Positions 16,664 to 23,655 of a stretch of 23,655 nt of DNA are shown here, piece after piece. The notes under the pieces were generated by a model, which was not told where the DNA came from, made no database searches, and saw only the letters and a list, made by a program, of their open reading frames with translations. Made by a program: the position numbers and the translations under genes. The stretch's first letter is position 1, and each line of letters begins with the position of its first letter. Source of the stretch: CAZOIA01 sp964579675 (GTDB taxonomy: Bacteria > Planctomycetota > Phycisphaerae > UBA1845 > PWPN01); NCBI GenBank assembly GCA_964579675.1, contig CAZOIA010000079.1, forward strand, positions 1 through 23,655, written 5' to 3'.

Positions 16664-17818
16664 TCAGTAGCGGTCGAGCCGATGGGTATAGGGCAGGGGC
16701 AGTTCCGGGGTGCCCCCGCCGGGGAACCACTTCTTCACGACGGGCTCGTAGCCTGAAGGCAGCGCATGTCCCATCTGCTCGGCGTCCTTGAAGGAGAAGA
16801 ACCCGGTTATCAGTTGCAGTAGCATCCGGTTCTCGGGATACATCTCACCGGCGATCAGCGCTTCCAGCGCGTCCGGCTCCGCCCTGCCGGCCCGCCGTTC
16901 GAGTTCGCCGGCCAACGACACGAGCAGATGACGGCGGTTGCAGATCAGGCCCATGCCGTCGCCGTCGAATGGATAGGTAAGCCTCACCTGGGCGTCGAGC
17001 CGCCGCAAGACCAGGCCCGTAAGCGAGTCCGGGGTGTCATGAAAGGTCACCTTCTCCATTCTTCTGTTGATGGCAACGCGGACGACCTCGTGGATCAGGG
17101 CCTCGGTCGCGTCGAAATCCCTGCCGACGAGTTCGGTGACGGAGAGGGGATGACGTTGTCCGAACGAGTCCACGGTATGAATCACGTATCCGAGGAACGT
17201 CCCGTCCTTCCGGAGCACCTTGCCGACCTCTCCCGCGTGCCAATCTTCTGCCCCGCGAGGTCCGGCGAAGAACCTGGCCTCCCTGGCGACGCTGCAGGGG
17301 CGAGTGGCGTGGGCCTGGTTGAACAGCCCGCAGACGTGTTCTTTGTCCGTGCCGATCATGGGCCGAAGCTCGGTCCCATTCATCAGGCGTGCTCTTTCTC
17401 CAGCGTGTACGGGTAGCACGAGTTCGCTATGCACCATGCAAGGGGCGAATCCGTAGCTCGGATAGAGCCCGCGCACACCGAAAAGGAACAGGGCATCGAC
17501 ACGCTTGGACGCCCGTTCGATCGCCTTGCGGATCAGCCTGGACATATAACCCTTCCGGCGATGGGCCGGCGGCGTCGCCACCCCGCCGTATCCTTCAACC
17601 GGAACCGCGGTCTGGCCGAATCGTTGCTGGAATCGATTCCGGACGAGATAGCTGACCGGTTGCTCGACCCCCTTCGCGCAGAGTCGGCACAGCGTCGCCG
17701 GCCCCTTGCTCTCCCCCCAGATCCGCGCGAGACCGGGGGCCAGCTCAACGAAGGAACCCTCTCGCGTCTCGGTATAGCGCAAGTGGTCTTCCAGGTCTTC
17801 TTCGTATGAGAACTGCAT
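16664..17818 (-). CDS. Eis-like GNAT N-acetyltransferase
   Basis: A 384-residue protein resembling the Eis/large-GNAT family (about 400 residues), which has two GNAT folds and a C-terminal SCP2-like region. The acetyl-CoA loop is in GGVATPPAHRRKGYMSRLI (78-97), with RRKGY as the pyrophosphate-binding turn. VRGLYPSYGFAPC (115-127) matches the usual GNAT end-of-fold block. Such enzymes acetylate amino groups of small molecules or proteins; the substrate here is unknown. ATG 17818 starts the family-like N-terminus; the open frame extends 30 codons further into what looks like intergenic sequence. The gap to rhmD is 106 bases, same strand. No obvious functional link to rhamnose metabolism. Confidence 0.82.
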   Translation of the reverse strand: MQFSYEEDLEDHLRYTETREGSFVELAPGLARIWGESKGPATLCRLCAKGVEQPVSYLVRNRFQQRFGQTAVPVEGYGGVATPPAHRRKGYMSRLIRKAIERASKRVDALFLFGVRGLYPSYGFAPCMVHSELVLPVHAGERARLMNGTELRPMIGTDKEHVCGLFNQAHATRPCSVAREARFFAGPRGAEDWHAGEVGKVLRKDGTFLGYVIHTVDSFGQRHPLSVTELVGRDFDATEALIHEVVRVAINRRMEKVTFHDTPDSLTGLVLRRLDAQVRLTYPFDGDGMGLICNRRHLLVSLAGELERRAGRAEPDALEALIAGEMYPENRMLLQLITGFFSFKDAEQMGHALPSGYEPVVKKWFPGGGTPELPLPYTHRLDRY

Positions 17819-17897
17819 ATCCGTTTGCCTGATCCGAGTGCGTCGCCTGTTTAGCCGCGACCCGCAGGGGAGCGCGCCAGCCGCTGCACCCGGTATC

Positions 17898-17913
17898 CGA
17901 AGCCGCAAGCGGC
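17898..17913. repeat. dispersed 16-base repeat CGAAGCCGCAAGCGGC, copy 1
   Basis: Intergenic copy between rhmD and the GNAT gene, containing the inverted pair GCCGC-AA-GCGGC. An identical copy in the same orientation is at 20932-20947. It may be a REP-like element. Confidence 0.5.
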
Positions 17914-17924
17914 CGGTTTCACCG

Positions 17925-19115
17925 TCATTTGGGCGGCGGGACGTTGAACGGCCGCTCGCGCTTGAGCTTGGGATTAAACTCTACGCCGAATCCGGGCTTG
18001 TCCGGGACGTCAAGATACCCGTTCACCGGCACCGGCTCATCGACGAACAGGGGCGAGAACATCGGCACGATCTTGTCCGCCTTGGGGGCCATCATCAGGA
18101 ATTCCGCAAACGGCGTCACGTCGCTGGTGATGGCGAAGTGGTAGCTGTACACCGACGAGCCGTGCGGGACGACCAGCCGGCTTTTCGCCGACGCCATCGC
18201 CTTGATCTTGAGCAGTTCGGTCAGGCCGCCGCACCAGTTCACGTCCGGCTGGATGATGTCCACCCCCGTGTCGAGCAGGTTCTCGAAACCCCACCGCGTG
18301 TACTCGTGCTCGCCGGTGCTGATCAGGATGGGGTGGCTGCGCTGCTCGACGAGCTTGCGGTAGCCGGCGTAGTCATCCGGGGGCAAACACTCCTCGATCC
18401 ATCGGAAGTTGTAGGGTTCGATCGCCTTGATCAGCTTGAGGGCGTAGGCGGGCGTGAGGGCCATCCAGCAATCCAGGGCGAGGGGGAAGTCGGACCCACA
18501 GGCCTCGCGCGTCCGGGCCGCCAGCTCGACGTTCTTGGCGAGTCCCCCCTCGGCGTGGGCGGGACCGTAGGGCAGCGGGATCTTGCCCGCCGCAAAGCCC
18601 ATGTCTTGGGCCAGATCGGGCCGCGGCGTAGTCGCGTACATTGGCTGTGAATCGCGGACTTTCCCCCCGATCATCGCCCACACCGGCTCGCCGCGGAGCC
18701 TACCCAGCAGGTCCCACACCGCACAATCGACGCCGGATATCGCGTTGATCGTCAGCCCCTTGCGCCCATAGAACATCGAGGCGTTGTACATCTGGTCGAA
18801 CATGATCTCCACGTTGCAGGCGAGCTGGCCGACGACGAACCGCTTGAAATGATGCTCAATCAGGTACGCAGCCGGCACGCCCCCGGTGGTGACGGCAAAG
18901 CCCACCGTGCCGTCATCGGCCTCGACCTCGACCATGACCGTACCGAGCACGCCGATGCCGAACGACTCGCGCGTCCGGGCGTACTGCGGGTACTTGCTCA
19001 TGGGCGTGGCGATCACGGTGCTGGTGATCCAATGCCCGCTGGCCTGGGCGTGATAGTCGGCCCCCTGGTCCTCGCCAGCGACGACGTACGCCCGGAGATC
19101 AACGATTCTCTTCAT
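17925..19115 (-). CDS. rhmD: L-rhamnonate dehydratase
   Basis: A 396-residue enolase-superfamily enzyme that closely follows the enterobacterial RhmD sequence, including IATPMSKY, FGI-VLGT, PDLAQDMGF, LDCWM, WIEECLPP, QPDVNWCGGLTELL, VVPHGSSVYS and PVPVNGYL. It dehydrates L-rhamnonate to 2-keto-3-deoxy-L-rhamnonate (EC 4.2.1.90) in the non-phosphorylative rhamnose pathway, in the cytosol. Expected residues are all present: Mg ligands D215, E241 and E269, the catalytic dyad D291-H318, and H22 and R49 at the positions matching His33/Arg59 of the studied enzyme. The start at 19115 has GAGGAA 8 bases upstream. It lies 129 bases downstream of the DUF1080-phosphoesterase gene on the same strand and could share its transcript. 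Neither the aldolase nor the transporter of the pathway is in the window. Confidence 0.93.
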   Translation of the reverse strand: MKRIVDLRAYVVAGEDQGADYHAQASGHWITSTVIATPMSKYPQYARTRESFGIGVLGTVMVEVEADDGTVGFAVTTGGVPAAYLIEHHFKRFVVGQLACNVEIMFDQMYNASMFYGRKGLTINAISGVDCAVWDLLGRLRGEPVWAMIGGKVRDSQPMYATTPRPDLAQDMGFAAGKIPLPYGPAHAEGGLAKNVELAARTREACGSDFPLALDCWMALTPAYALKLIKAIEPYNFRWIEECLPPDDYAGYRKLVEQRSHPILISTGEHEYTRWGFENLLDTGVDIIQPDVNWCGGLTELLKIKAMASAKSRLVVPHGSSVYSYHFAITSDVTPFAEFLMMAPKADKIVPMFSPLFVDEPVPVNGYLDVPDKPGFGVEFNPKLKRERPFNVPPPK

Positions 19116-19244
19116 GACGGTTCCTCGATCGACATCCTGCCGAAGCTGCGAAGGGTAGGGTCTCGCGGTCGGTGTCGCAAGGAGCACCCTGGTTCCGGTG
19201 ATTCGCCGGGTCCGCGACAGAATCGGCCGGGCTCGCAGATGCGG

Positions 19245-20789
19245 CTACGGACCACTCGCCCGGGTCGTCGTGCAGGTGCCCCGTGCCTGCGGAGCCTTGG
19301 AAGTCGTGTCCGCCCTTGCCTTGGCCGGACGGCATTCCAGCGTGCGACTGGTCAGGTTGCCCGTGCCCTGGATGACCAGTCGATTCCGGTCAATGTGAAC
19401 GGTGCCGTGCGCATTGCCGTTCGTGGGAGCCTCCACCAGACCTTCGAGCGTAACGTAATGGACACCGTTGCGGAAAGCGTACCCGCCCTTGTGGTCATGG
19501 CCGTTGAAGTAGGCAACGACGCAGCCCGCATCTTCAAGGATCCTGGCGATTTCCTGGTGATTCCAGGCCAGGAGGTCCGGGCGGGACGGCCCCTGGACCA
19601 GCGGATGATGGCCAAAGACGATCACACGCTGGTTCACCTTTGCCGCATGGGCGAGCCGGCTCTTGAGCCACCGCTTCTGCCGGTCGCCCACGGCGCCGTT
19701 GTAGGTCCTCGCGTCGGGATGGTCCCTCAGGTACGCCCGGGCGGCCTGGTAGTTCCGACTGTTTTCAGGCCACCCCATCACGCTGACATCCATCGTATCC
19801 AGCACGATAAACCGCCAATTGCCGTGGGTGAACTCGTAGTAGCCCTTCTGCAGGCCCAGTTTCTGCATCAGTTCGTTGCGCGGGACGGCCAGACAATGGT
19901 TTCCGATGACGTGGTGAAGCTTGGTTTTCACTTTCCGGCACACGGCCAGGACCTTGTCCAGGTCCTTGTGCGTCAACTGGTCGGTTTTGTTGCCGTCGAT
20001 GATGTCCCCGAGCTGAATCGCGAAGGCGAGCGGTTGCCGGTTCCAGTCGGCCACGCACTTCTCGAACTTGTCGATCCCTTCGCGGTACCGTCTTTCACCC
20101 TGCGTGTCCTTGTCGGCGTACTGGATGTCGGCGACGATGCCGAAAGCCAGAACCGCCCCGTCTCCTTTTCCGCCTTCGCGTCCGGCAAGCTTGATGCGGC
20201 GGAACCACAGGCGGTTGCCGTAGTTCTGCAACCCGACAAAGCCGCCCGGCGACCGCTTGAGGATTTCGGGATGCGACTGGCCGTCGGCATCGACGATCGT
20301 CTCGCCGTTCAGCACCACGACGACGTGATGGCTTTCGGCAGTGATCCGCATGTAGTTCCACTGGCCGGCCGGCTTCGTCACCCGCCGCGCCGGGGGCGCA
20401 ATCTTGTAGATCGAGCCGCAGTACTGCCCGGGCTTGAGGTTCTTGTGCTTGTCCGCGTAGTCGTCCAGGATCTGCACTTCCATGGCGACGGCGGACAGGT
20501 GCCCTTCCGCCGGGGCCCGCAGGAACACGCCGCTGTTGCCGCCCGGCTCCAGCTTGAACTCCAGCTCGATGATAAAGTCGGTATAGGTCCGCTTCGTGCC
20601 GAACCATCCTCCCTTGCCTCCCGGGCAGATCAGCACGCCGTCCTCGACTTGCCACGCATCGCCCGCCTTGGTCTCCCAGCCCGGGGCGGCATCGTCCGTC
20701 AGCACGTCTTGAAACTCCAGTGCCGCCGCGGGCCCGGGCCCGGGCATCAACATCGCGCCCGTTGTCAGGACAGCCCATGCATGAAACAT
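19245..20789 (-). CDS. exported DUF1080 domain fused to ADPRibase-Mn-like phosphoesterase
   Basis: A 514-residue protein with an N-terminal signal-like segment (MFHAWAVLTTGAMLMPGPGPAAA). Residues about 25-203 are a DUF1080/3-keto-disaccharide-hydrolase (LamG-like) domain (WQVEDGVLICPGGKGGW, NSGVFLRA, WNYMRI, GFVGLQNYG). Residues about 212-480 are a calcineurin-like phosphoesterase with D221-I-Q223, GDIIDGN (261-267), GNH (296-298), GHH (393-395) and GHDHKGGY (430-437). The Q in DIQ, plus LAWNHQEIARI and VTLEGLVEAP, match ADP-ribose/CDP-alcohol diphosphatase (ADPRM) rather than generic phosphatases. About 30 low-complexity residues follow. GGAGG 9 bases before ATG 20789 supports the start. The family hydrolyses ADP-ribose and similar diphosphates; a secreted version fused to a sugar-binding or hydrolase domain suggests a glycosyl-diphosphate or polysaccharide-linked substrate, which is inference. 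Confidence 0.85.
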   Translation of the reverse strand: MFHAWAVLTTGAMLMPGPGPAAALEFQDVLTDDAAPGWETKAGDAWQVEDGVLICPGGKGGWFGTKRTYTDFIIELEFKLEPGGNSGVFLRAPAEGHLSAVAMEVQILDDYADKHKNLKPGQYCGSIYKIAPPARRVTKPAGQWNYMRITAESHHVVVVLNGETIVDADGQSHPEILKRSPGGFVGLQNYGNRLWFRRIKLAGREGGKGDGAVLAFGIVADIQYADKDTQGERRYREGIDKFEKCVADWNRQPLAFAIQLGDIIDGNKTDQLTHKDLDKVLAVCRKVKTKLHHVIGNHCLAVPRNELMQKLGLQKGYYEFTHGNWRFIVLDTMDVSVMGWPENSRNYQAARAYLRDHPDARTYNGAVGDRQKRWLKSRLAHAAKVNQRVIVFGHHPLVQGPSRPDLLAWNHQEIARILEDAGCVVAYFNGHDHKGGYAFRNGVHYVTLEGLVEAPTNGNAHGTVHIDRNRLVIQGTGNLTSRTLECRPAKARADTTSKAPQARGTCTTTRASGP

Positions 20790-20931
20790 CAATGACCTCC
20801 GCCGATTCAGGTACCTCGATCTTTGCCGGATGACGAGCCCGGCGCAAGTAAGGTATGGTCCCCTGATCAAGCCCGCAAGGAAACAGAGAGGCAGAACGGG
20901 GCAGGGGGCGTGAACGAGCCCATGAGGTGTG

Positions 20932-20947
20932 CGAAGCCGCAAGCGGC
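20932..20947. repeat. dispersed 16-base repeat CGAAGCCGCAAGCGGC, copy 2
   Basis: Identical to 17898-17913 and in the same orientation. It lies in the 228-base gap between the Hsp70-like stop and the DUF1080 gene start, which otherwise shows no gene. Confidence 0.5.
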
Positions 20948-21017
20948 GGGATAATGTGCTCATGCAAGAAGTATCGTTTGGGCGCGATGCGAAGGGAACG
21001 CGTTTCGCTTGGCGAAG

Positions 21018-22631
21018 TCAGTCTCGAAAGATCTCGTAGGTGCGGGCATCACTCCACGCGGGGCGGCGGAGCTCGACGGTGATGACGCCGTCCGAATCGC
21101 AGCGGTACACTTCGCAGACCGCGTCCTTCTTGAACCGGTCGGTTGCTACGATGTCCTCGCGCGACATGGAGGCGGCCAGGGGTTTGGCGGGATCGTAGGG
21201 GAACAGGATGTCCGACCAGGCGCGGAATTCGCCGTCGGGCAAGCCGTCCGGCCCCACCGAGCTGCACTCGAGATACCGCAGGTGCCCGATGTTGTGGCAA
21301 GGATGGTACCAGGCGATCTTCTCGACCGGCGGTTCCCCCTTTCGCGGGATGGGAGTGCCGGCGGGAAAGATCGGGTCGAACGTCTCGGCCCGGCCGTGAT
21401 CCTTGAGCCGGATGAGCCCGAAGTGCCGGGCGAACACGTCACGGTAGCTTACCCGGTCCGCGGCGCAGACGGCGGCACCCATGGCCACCGAGCTGAAGGG
21501 CTTGTCGGTGAGAATCACCTTACTCTTCGGGAACGCGTCGGATACCATGTCGGCGATGAGCGGCAGCTTCGACGATCCGCCGACGAGGTAGATGGTCAGT
21601 GCCGGCCCGGTCTTTACCCGGCGTTCCTTCTGGGCGCCGGATTCGATGATGCGCCGGAGCTTAGCGACGGCAGGGCGAATCAGCGGCCGGGCGCGCTCGA
21701 AGAACGCATCGACGGGGATCGTAACCGGCATGCCGCTGAGCCCGAAATCCTGCGGATTAAGAAACAGGCTCCTGACGATCCCGGTCGAGATGGTCTCCTT
21801 CTGGATCCGGGCCTGTCGGCGCAGGGCATGACGGGTCAGGGGACTGATCGCGCGGTCCGGCAGCTTGAGCCTTTCCAGGAACATCTCCAGGAGGAGGTTG
21901 TCGAAGTCGTCGCCGCCGAGGCGCTCGATACCGGCCGAGGCGAGGACGTGGAAGTCACTGCCGTCGATCCAGACGACCGAGGCGTCGAACGTGCCGCCGC
22001 CCAGGTCGAATACCGCGACCGCCGACGGCCGGCCCGACTTCTTCGTGCCCCTCCCGGCGGTCAGGCAATCAGCCAGCTCGATGGCCGAGGCGGTCGGCTC
22101 GTTCAGCGTGTCAATCACCTCGAAACCGGCATCGAGGAAACACTTTCTCGTGATGTGGCGCTGGGCCCCATTGGCGTTGGCTGGCCAGGTGACGACCGTT
22201 TCGAGCGGCTCGGCGGCGCTGAGCGACTGGGATCGCCGGATCGAGTCGGCCAGGGCACGCAGGAAACCGGTCAACAGCCCCGCGAGATCATCAGACGACT
22301 CGACCTGCCCGGACCCAGGGTCACCCCCGGCGCCAGTCTCGGCGTGACCGGCCAGGCTCCGGCCTTCGGCATAGTCTCGGAGCCGGCGCTTCAGAGAGGA
22401 GATGAAGACGTGGCCGCTGGTCGGGCCCAGTTGCGTGAACCGCCGGTCGGCCTCGATCCCGAACCACCGCTGCTGCGATGCCTTCTCGGTCAGGATCGCC
22501 GAGGGGAAAACCTCCTGGACGATCTTGCCTGCGCCCGTCTTGGCCTCATGAAGAACGACCGAGAACAGGCCACGGTCGTGAATGACGCCAATGCTGTTGG
22601 TCGTTCCGAAGTCGATCCCCAACCGGGCCAT
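21018..22631 (-). CDS. Hsp70-like ATPase with short C-terminal domain
   Basis: A 537-residue Hsp70/DnaK-family protein, about 100 residues shorter than DnaK. The nucleotide-binding domain (1 to about 395) is intact: GIDFGTTNS (5-13), the NEPTASAIELA connect motif (177-187), FDLGGGTFDASVV (208-220), the GGDDFD block (239-244) and LVGGSSKLP (349-357). After about 400 there is a short beta-rich region containing FPAGTPIPRKGE, the usual start of the substrate-binding domain, but no long helical lid and no EEVD-like tail. It is therefore likely an ATP-driven client-binding protein with altered specificity. ATG 22631 has GGAGGTGAG directly upstream, inside or next to the end of the GrpE-like gene; only 4 bases separate the genes, so they are coupled. 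It is not the housekeeping dnaK by length or sequence. Confidence 0.9.
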   Translation of the reverse strand: MARLGIDFGTTNSIGVIHDRGLFSVVLHEAKTGAGKIVQEVFPSAILTEKASQQRWFGIEADRRFTQLGPTSGHVFISSLKRRLRDYAEGRSLAGHAETGAGGDPGSGQVESSDDLAGLLTGFLRALADSIRRSQSLSAAEPLETVVTWPANANGAQRHITRKCFLDAGFEVIDTLNEPTASAIELADCLTAGRGTKKSGRPSAVAVFDLGGGTFDASVVWIDGSDFHVLASAGIERLGGDDFDNLLLEMFLERLKLPDRAISPLTRHALRRQARIQKETISTGIVRSLFLNPQDFGLSGMPVTIPVDAFFERARPLIRPAVAKLRRIIESGAQKERRVKTGPALTIYLVGGSSKLPLIADMVSDAFPKSKVILTDKPFSSVAMGAAVCAADRVSYRDVFARHFGLIRLKDHGRAETFDPIFPAGTPIPRKGEPPVEKIAWYHPCHNIGHLRYLECSSVGPDGLPDGEFRAWSDILFPYDPAKPLAASMSREDIVATDRFKKDAVCEVYRCDSDGVITVELRRPAWSDARTYEIFRD

Positions 22632-22635
22632 GGTC

Positions 22636-23424
22636 TCACCTCCGGTTGACCTTGACCTTGGCGGGCACGAGCACCTTGCCGCGGGCGGAGCGGAATCCGG
22701 GCTGGAGCGACTCGGCCACCGCACCGTCGGCCAGATCAGGCCGGCACGTCTCACCCACCGCCAGATGAATCAAGGGATCGAACTTCTCGCCGACCCTGGC
22801 CTCGAATGCGGTAGCACCGGCAAGCGTGAGCACGTGGTCGAGGGTCCGGGACCCTCGCTGGCAGAACTCGCTGTCCGCCGCCTCCGCCGGCGCACCATGG
22901 TCCGTGCGTTGGACCAGCTCATTGCGGAGATCGATGAGCGGGGGGAGCATTTCACTGAGTTGCTGGTCCACGACCTCGGCCACCAGTCGCTGGAAGGTCG
23001 CGGTGGCCCGGTCGAGCGGCGCGGTCCGCACAACCGCTCTGCCCCGGCCGCTCTGGACGCTGGCCAACTCGGTGTAGGTTTCCAGGGCCGCGTTCATCTG
23101 CTGGTTCAGCGTCTCAATGGCTGCGGTCACGTCGGCTTCGGCCCGGGCCAGGACCTCGGACGGCGATAGCTGCTCCTGTGCCTGCCTGGTTCTGGGGCGG
23201 GATGATGTCTTGCGAGTCGTTTTCCCCGACGGCGGGGCAGTCTTGGCGGCGACTTGCTTTGCCGGCGTTGCCCGCTTTGTGGCTGCCGCCCGTTGTTTCG
23301 TGCCCGTTGTCCGTGCGGCGTTTTTCCCGGCGGACGGAGCGGGGCCGGCTTTCGATCCGGACTTGCGCGTCTGCTTGCTCGAGGCCAGTGGTTTGCCCGG
23401 TGCGGGCGTTGCCTTGCGAGGCAT
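22636..23424 (-). CDS. GrpE-like protein with histone-H1-like basic N-terminal tail
   Basis: 262 residues. Positions 1 to about 80 are almost wholly K, R, A, P, S, T and G (for example KQRAAATKRATPAKQVAAKT), like bacterial histone-H1-like/AlgP-type tails. Positions about 85-170 are helical and probably coiled coil (VLARAEADVTAAIETLNQQM, AEVVDQQLSEMLPPLIDLRN). Positions about 211-262, beginning VGEKFDPLIHLAVGE and ending VLVPAKVKVNRR, match the C-terminal beta domain of GrpE nucleotide-exchange factors (FDP.LH.AV ... G...R.RVLRPAKV.V). It directly precedes the Hsp70-like gene, so I infer it is that protein's exchange factor, with the basic tail tethering it to DNA or RNA. ATG 23424 follows a GGGAGG-type site; ATG 23439 overlaps that site and is less likely. 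Confidence 0.72.
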   Translation of the reverse strand: MPRKATPAPGKPLASSKQTRKSGSKAGPAPSAGKNAARTTGTKQRAAATKRATPAKQVAAKTAPPSGKTTRKTSSRPRTRQAQEQLSPSEVLARAEADVTAAIETLNQQMNAALETYTELASVQSGRGRAVVRTAPLDRATATFQRLVAEVVDQQLSEMLPPLIDLRNELVQRTDHGAPAEAADSEFCQRGSRTLDHVLTLAGATAFEARVGEKFDPLIHLAVGETCRPDLADGAVAESLQPGFRSARGKVLVPAKVKVNRR

Positions 23425-23448
23425 GGTCCTGCCTCCCATCAGGTTGAA

Positions 23449-23465
23449 GGTGGGCGAGGCCCACC
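23449..23465 (-). promoter_or_regulatory. hairpin in the leader of the GrpE-like gene
   Basis: GGTGGGC-GAG-GCCCACC forms a perfect 7-bp stem with a 3-base loop, 25 bases upstream of the start codon at 23424 and downstream of the candidate promoter. It could affect translation, or be a dispersed GC-rich hairpin repeat. It is not a CIRCE heat-shock operator. Confidence 0.45.
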
Positions 23466-23546
23466 CTGGGGGATTGGTCGCTTTTCCAGTGGCCTCGTCC
23501 AACGGTGGCGGTCACGCCGACCACTTGCCGGGGCCAGCGGCGGCCT

Positions 23547-23575
23547 ATTATACGCTGTCCGGGGCGCGGACGAAA
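23547..23575 (-). promoter_or_regulatory. putative promoter of the GrpE-like/Hsp70-like operon
   Basis: On the minus strand a consensus TATAAT (23552-23547) follows TTTCGT (23575-23570) with a 17-base spacer. The leader would be about 115 bases and contain the 23449-23465 hairpin. An imperfect inverted repeat, CGAAAGC (23571-23577) with GCTTTTCG (23593-23600), overlaps the -35 and might be an operator. Confidence 0.45.
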
Positions 23576-23618
23576 GCTCTCTTCGTGATCAGGCTTTTCG
23601 TCGGGTCCATGACACTTT

Positions 23619-23644
23619 GGGCGGCTCGTCGGAAAGCGCCGCCC
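23619..23644. terminator. GC-rich hairpin near the window edge
   Basis: GGGCGGC (23619-23625) pairs with GCCGCCC (23638-23644), 7 bp with a 12-base loop. It lies upstream of the GrpE-like promoter and may end the transcript of a gene outside the window. Confidence 0.3.
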
Positions 23645-23655
23645 CCCAGGTGTTT

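Noticed and set aside
18849..20795. 648-codon plus-strand open frame opposite rhmD and the DUF1080-phosphoesterase gene
   Set aside because: It runs across two real genes and their gap and encodes low-information sequence; it is a high-GC shadow.
21009..22649. 546-codon plus-strand open frame opposite the Hsp70-like gene
   Set aside because: It mirrors the Hsp70 gene almost exactly and shows no family motif.
1..23655. CRISPR arrays, tRNA or rRNA genes, transposases, phage genes
   Set aside because: Read through for regularly spaced repeats, cloverleaf features and recombinase motifs; none were recognisable.

Overview
The window is GC-rich bacterial DNA. It carries 15 protein genes and no rRNA, tRNA, insertion sequence or CRISPR array that I could recognise. 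The gene content points to Planctomycetota or a close relative in the PVC group: a secreted DUF1080-type protein, a GH106-like glycosidase, a Gfo/Idh/MocA-aldo/keto reductase fusion, UbiX/UbiA-type menaquinone genes and small GC-rich intergenic inverted repeats. This is inferred from gene content only; there is no marker rRNA here.

Layout. (1) 166-5967, plus strand: cinA, a menG/ubiE-type methyltransferase, a six-helix membrane protein with a TPR-like tail, a UbiX-type flavin prenyltransferase and a UbiA-type prenyltransferase. The last four genes are tightly packed and three of them fit late menaquinone synthesis. cinA and menG share an unusual promoter/start layout that suggests leaderless mRNAs. 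(2) 6143-11690: a divergent pair, with a Gfo/Idh/MocA-aldo/keto reductase fusion on the minus strand and a large exported GH106-like (alpha-L-rhamnosidase-type) glycosidase on the plus strand. They are separated by a 412-base regulatory region. (3) 11950-16576, plus strand: a compact signalling operon made of an exported TPR/Ig-like protein, a two-TM sensor histidine kinase with a large extracytoplasmic domain, and an OmpR-type response regulator. (4) 16664-20789, minus strand: an Eis-like GNAT acetyltransferase, L-rhamnonate dehydratase (rhmD, with all expected catalytic residues), and an exported fusion of a DUF1080 domain to an ADPRibase-Mn-like metallophosphoesterase. (5) 21018-23424, minus strand: a lid-less Hsp70-like ATPase directly downstream of a GrpE-like protein that carries a long, lysine/arginine/alanine-rich, histone-H1-like N-terminal tail.

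How they fit together. The GH106-like enzyme and rhmD, with the fusion oxidoreductase as a possible sugar dehydrogenase, suggest capture and non-phosphorylative oxidation of L-rhamnose from polysaccharides. Only rhmD is a firm functional assignment in that chain. The most unusual unit is the Hsp70/GrpE-like pair, which looks like a dedicated chaperone module distinct from housekeeping DnaK/GrpE. The DUF1080-ADPRibase fusion is the second most unusual protein.
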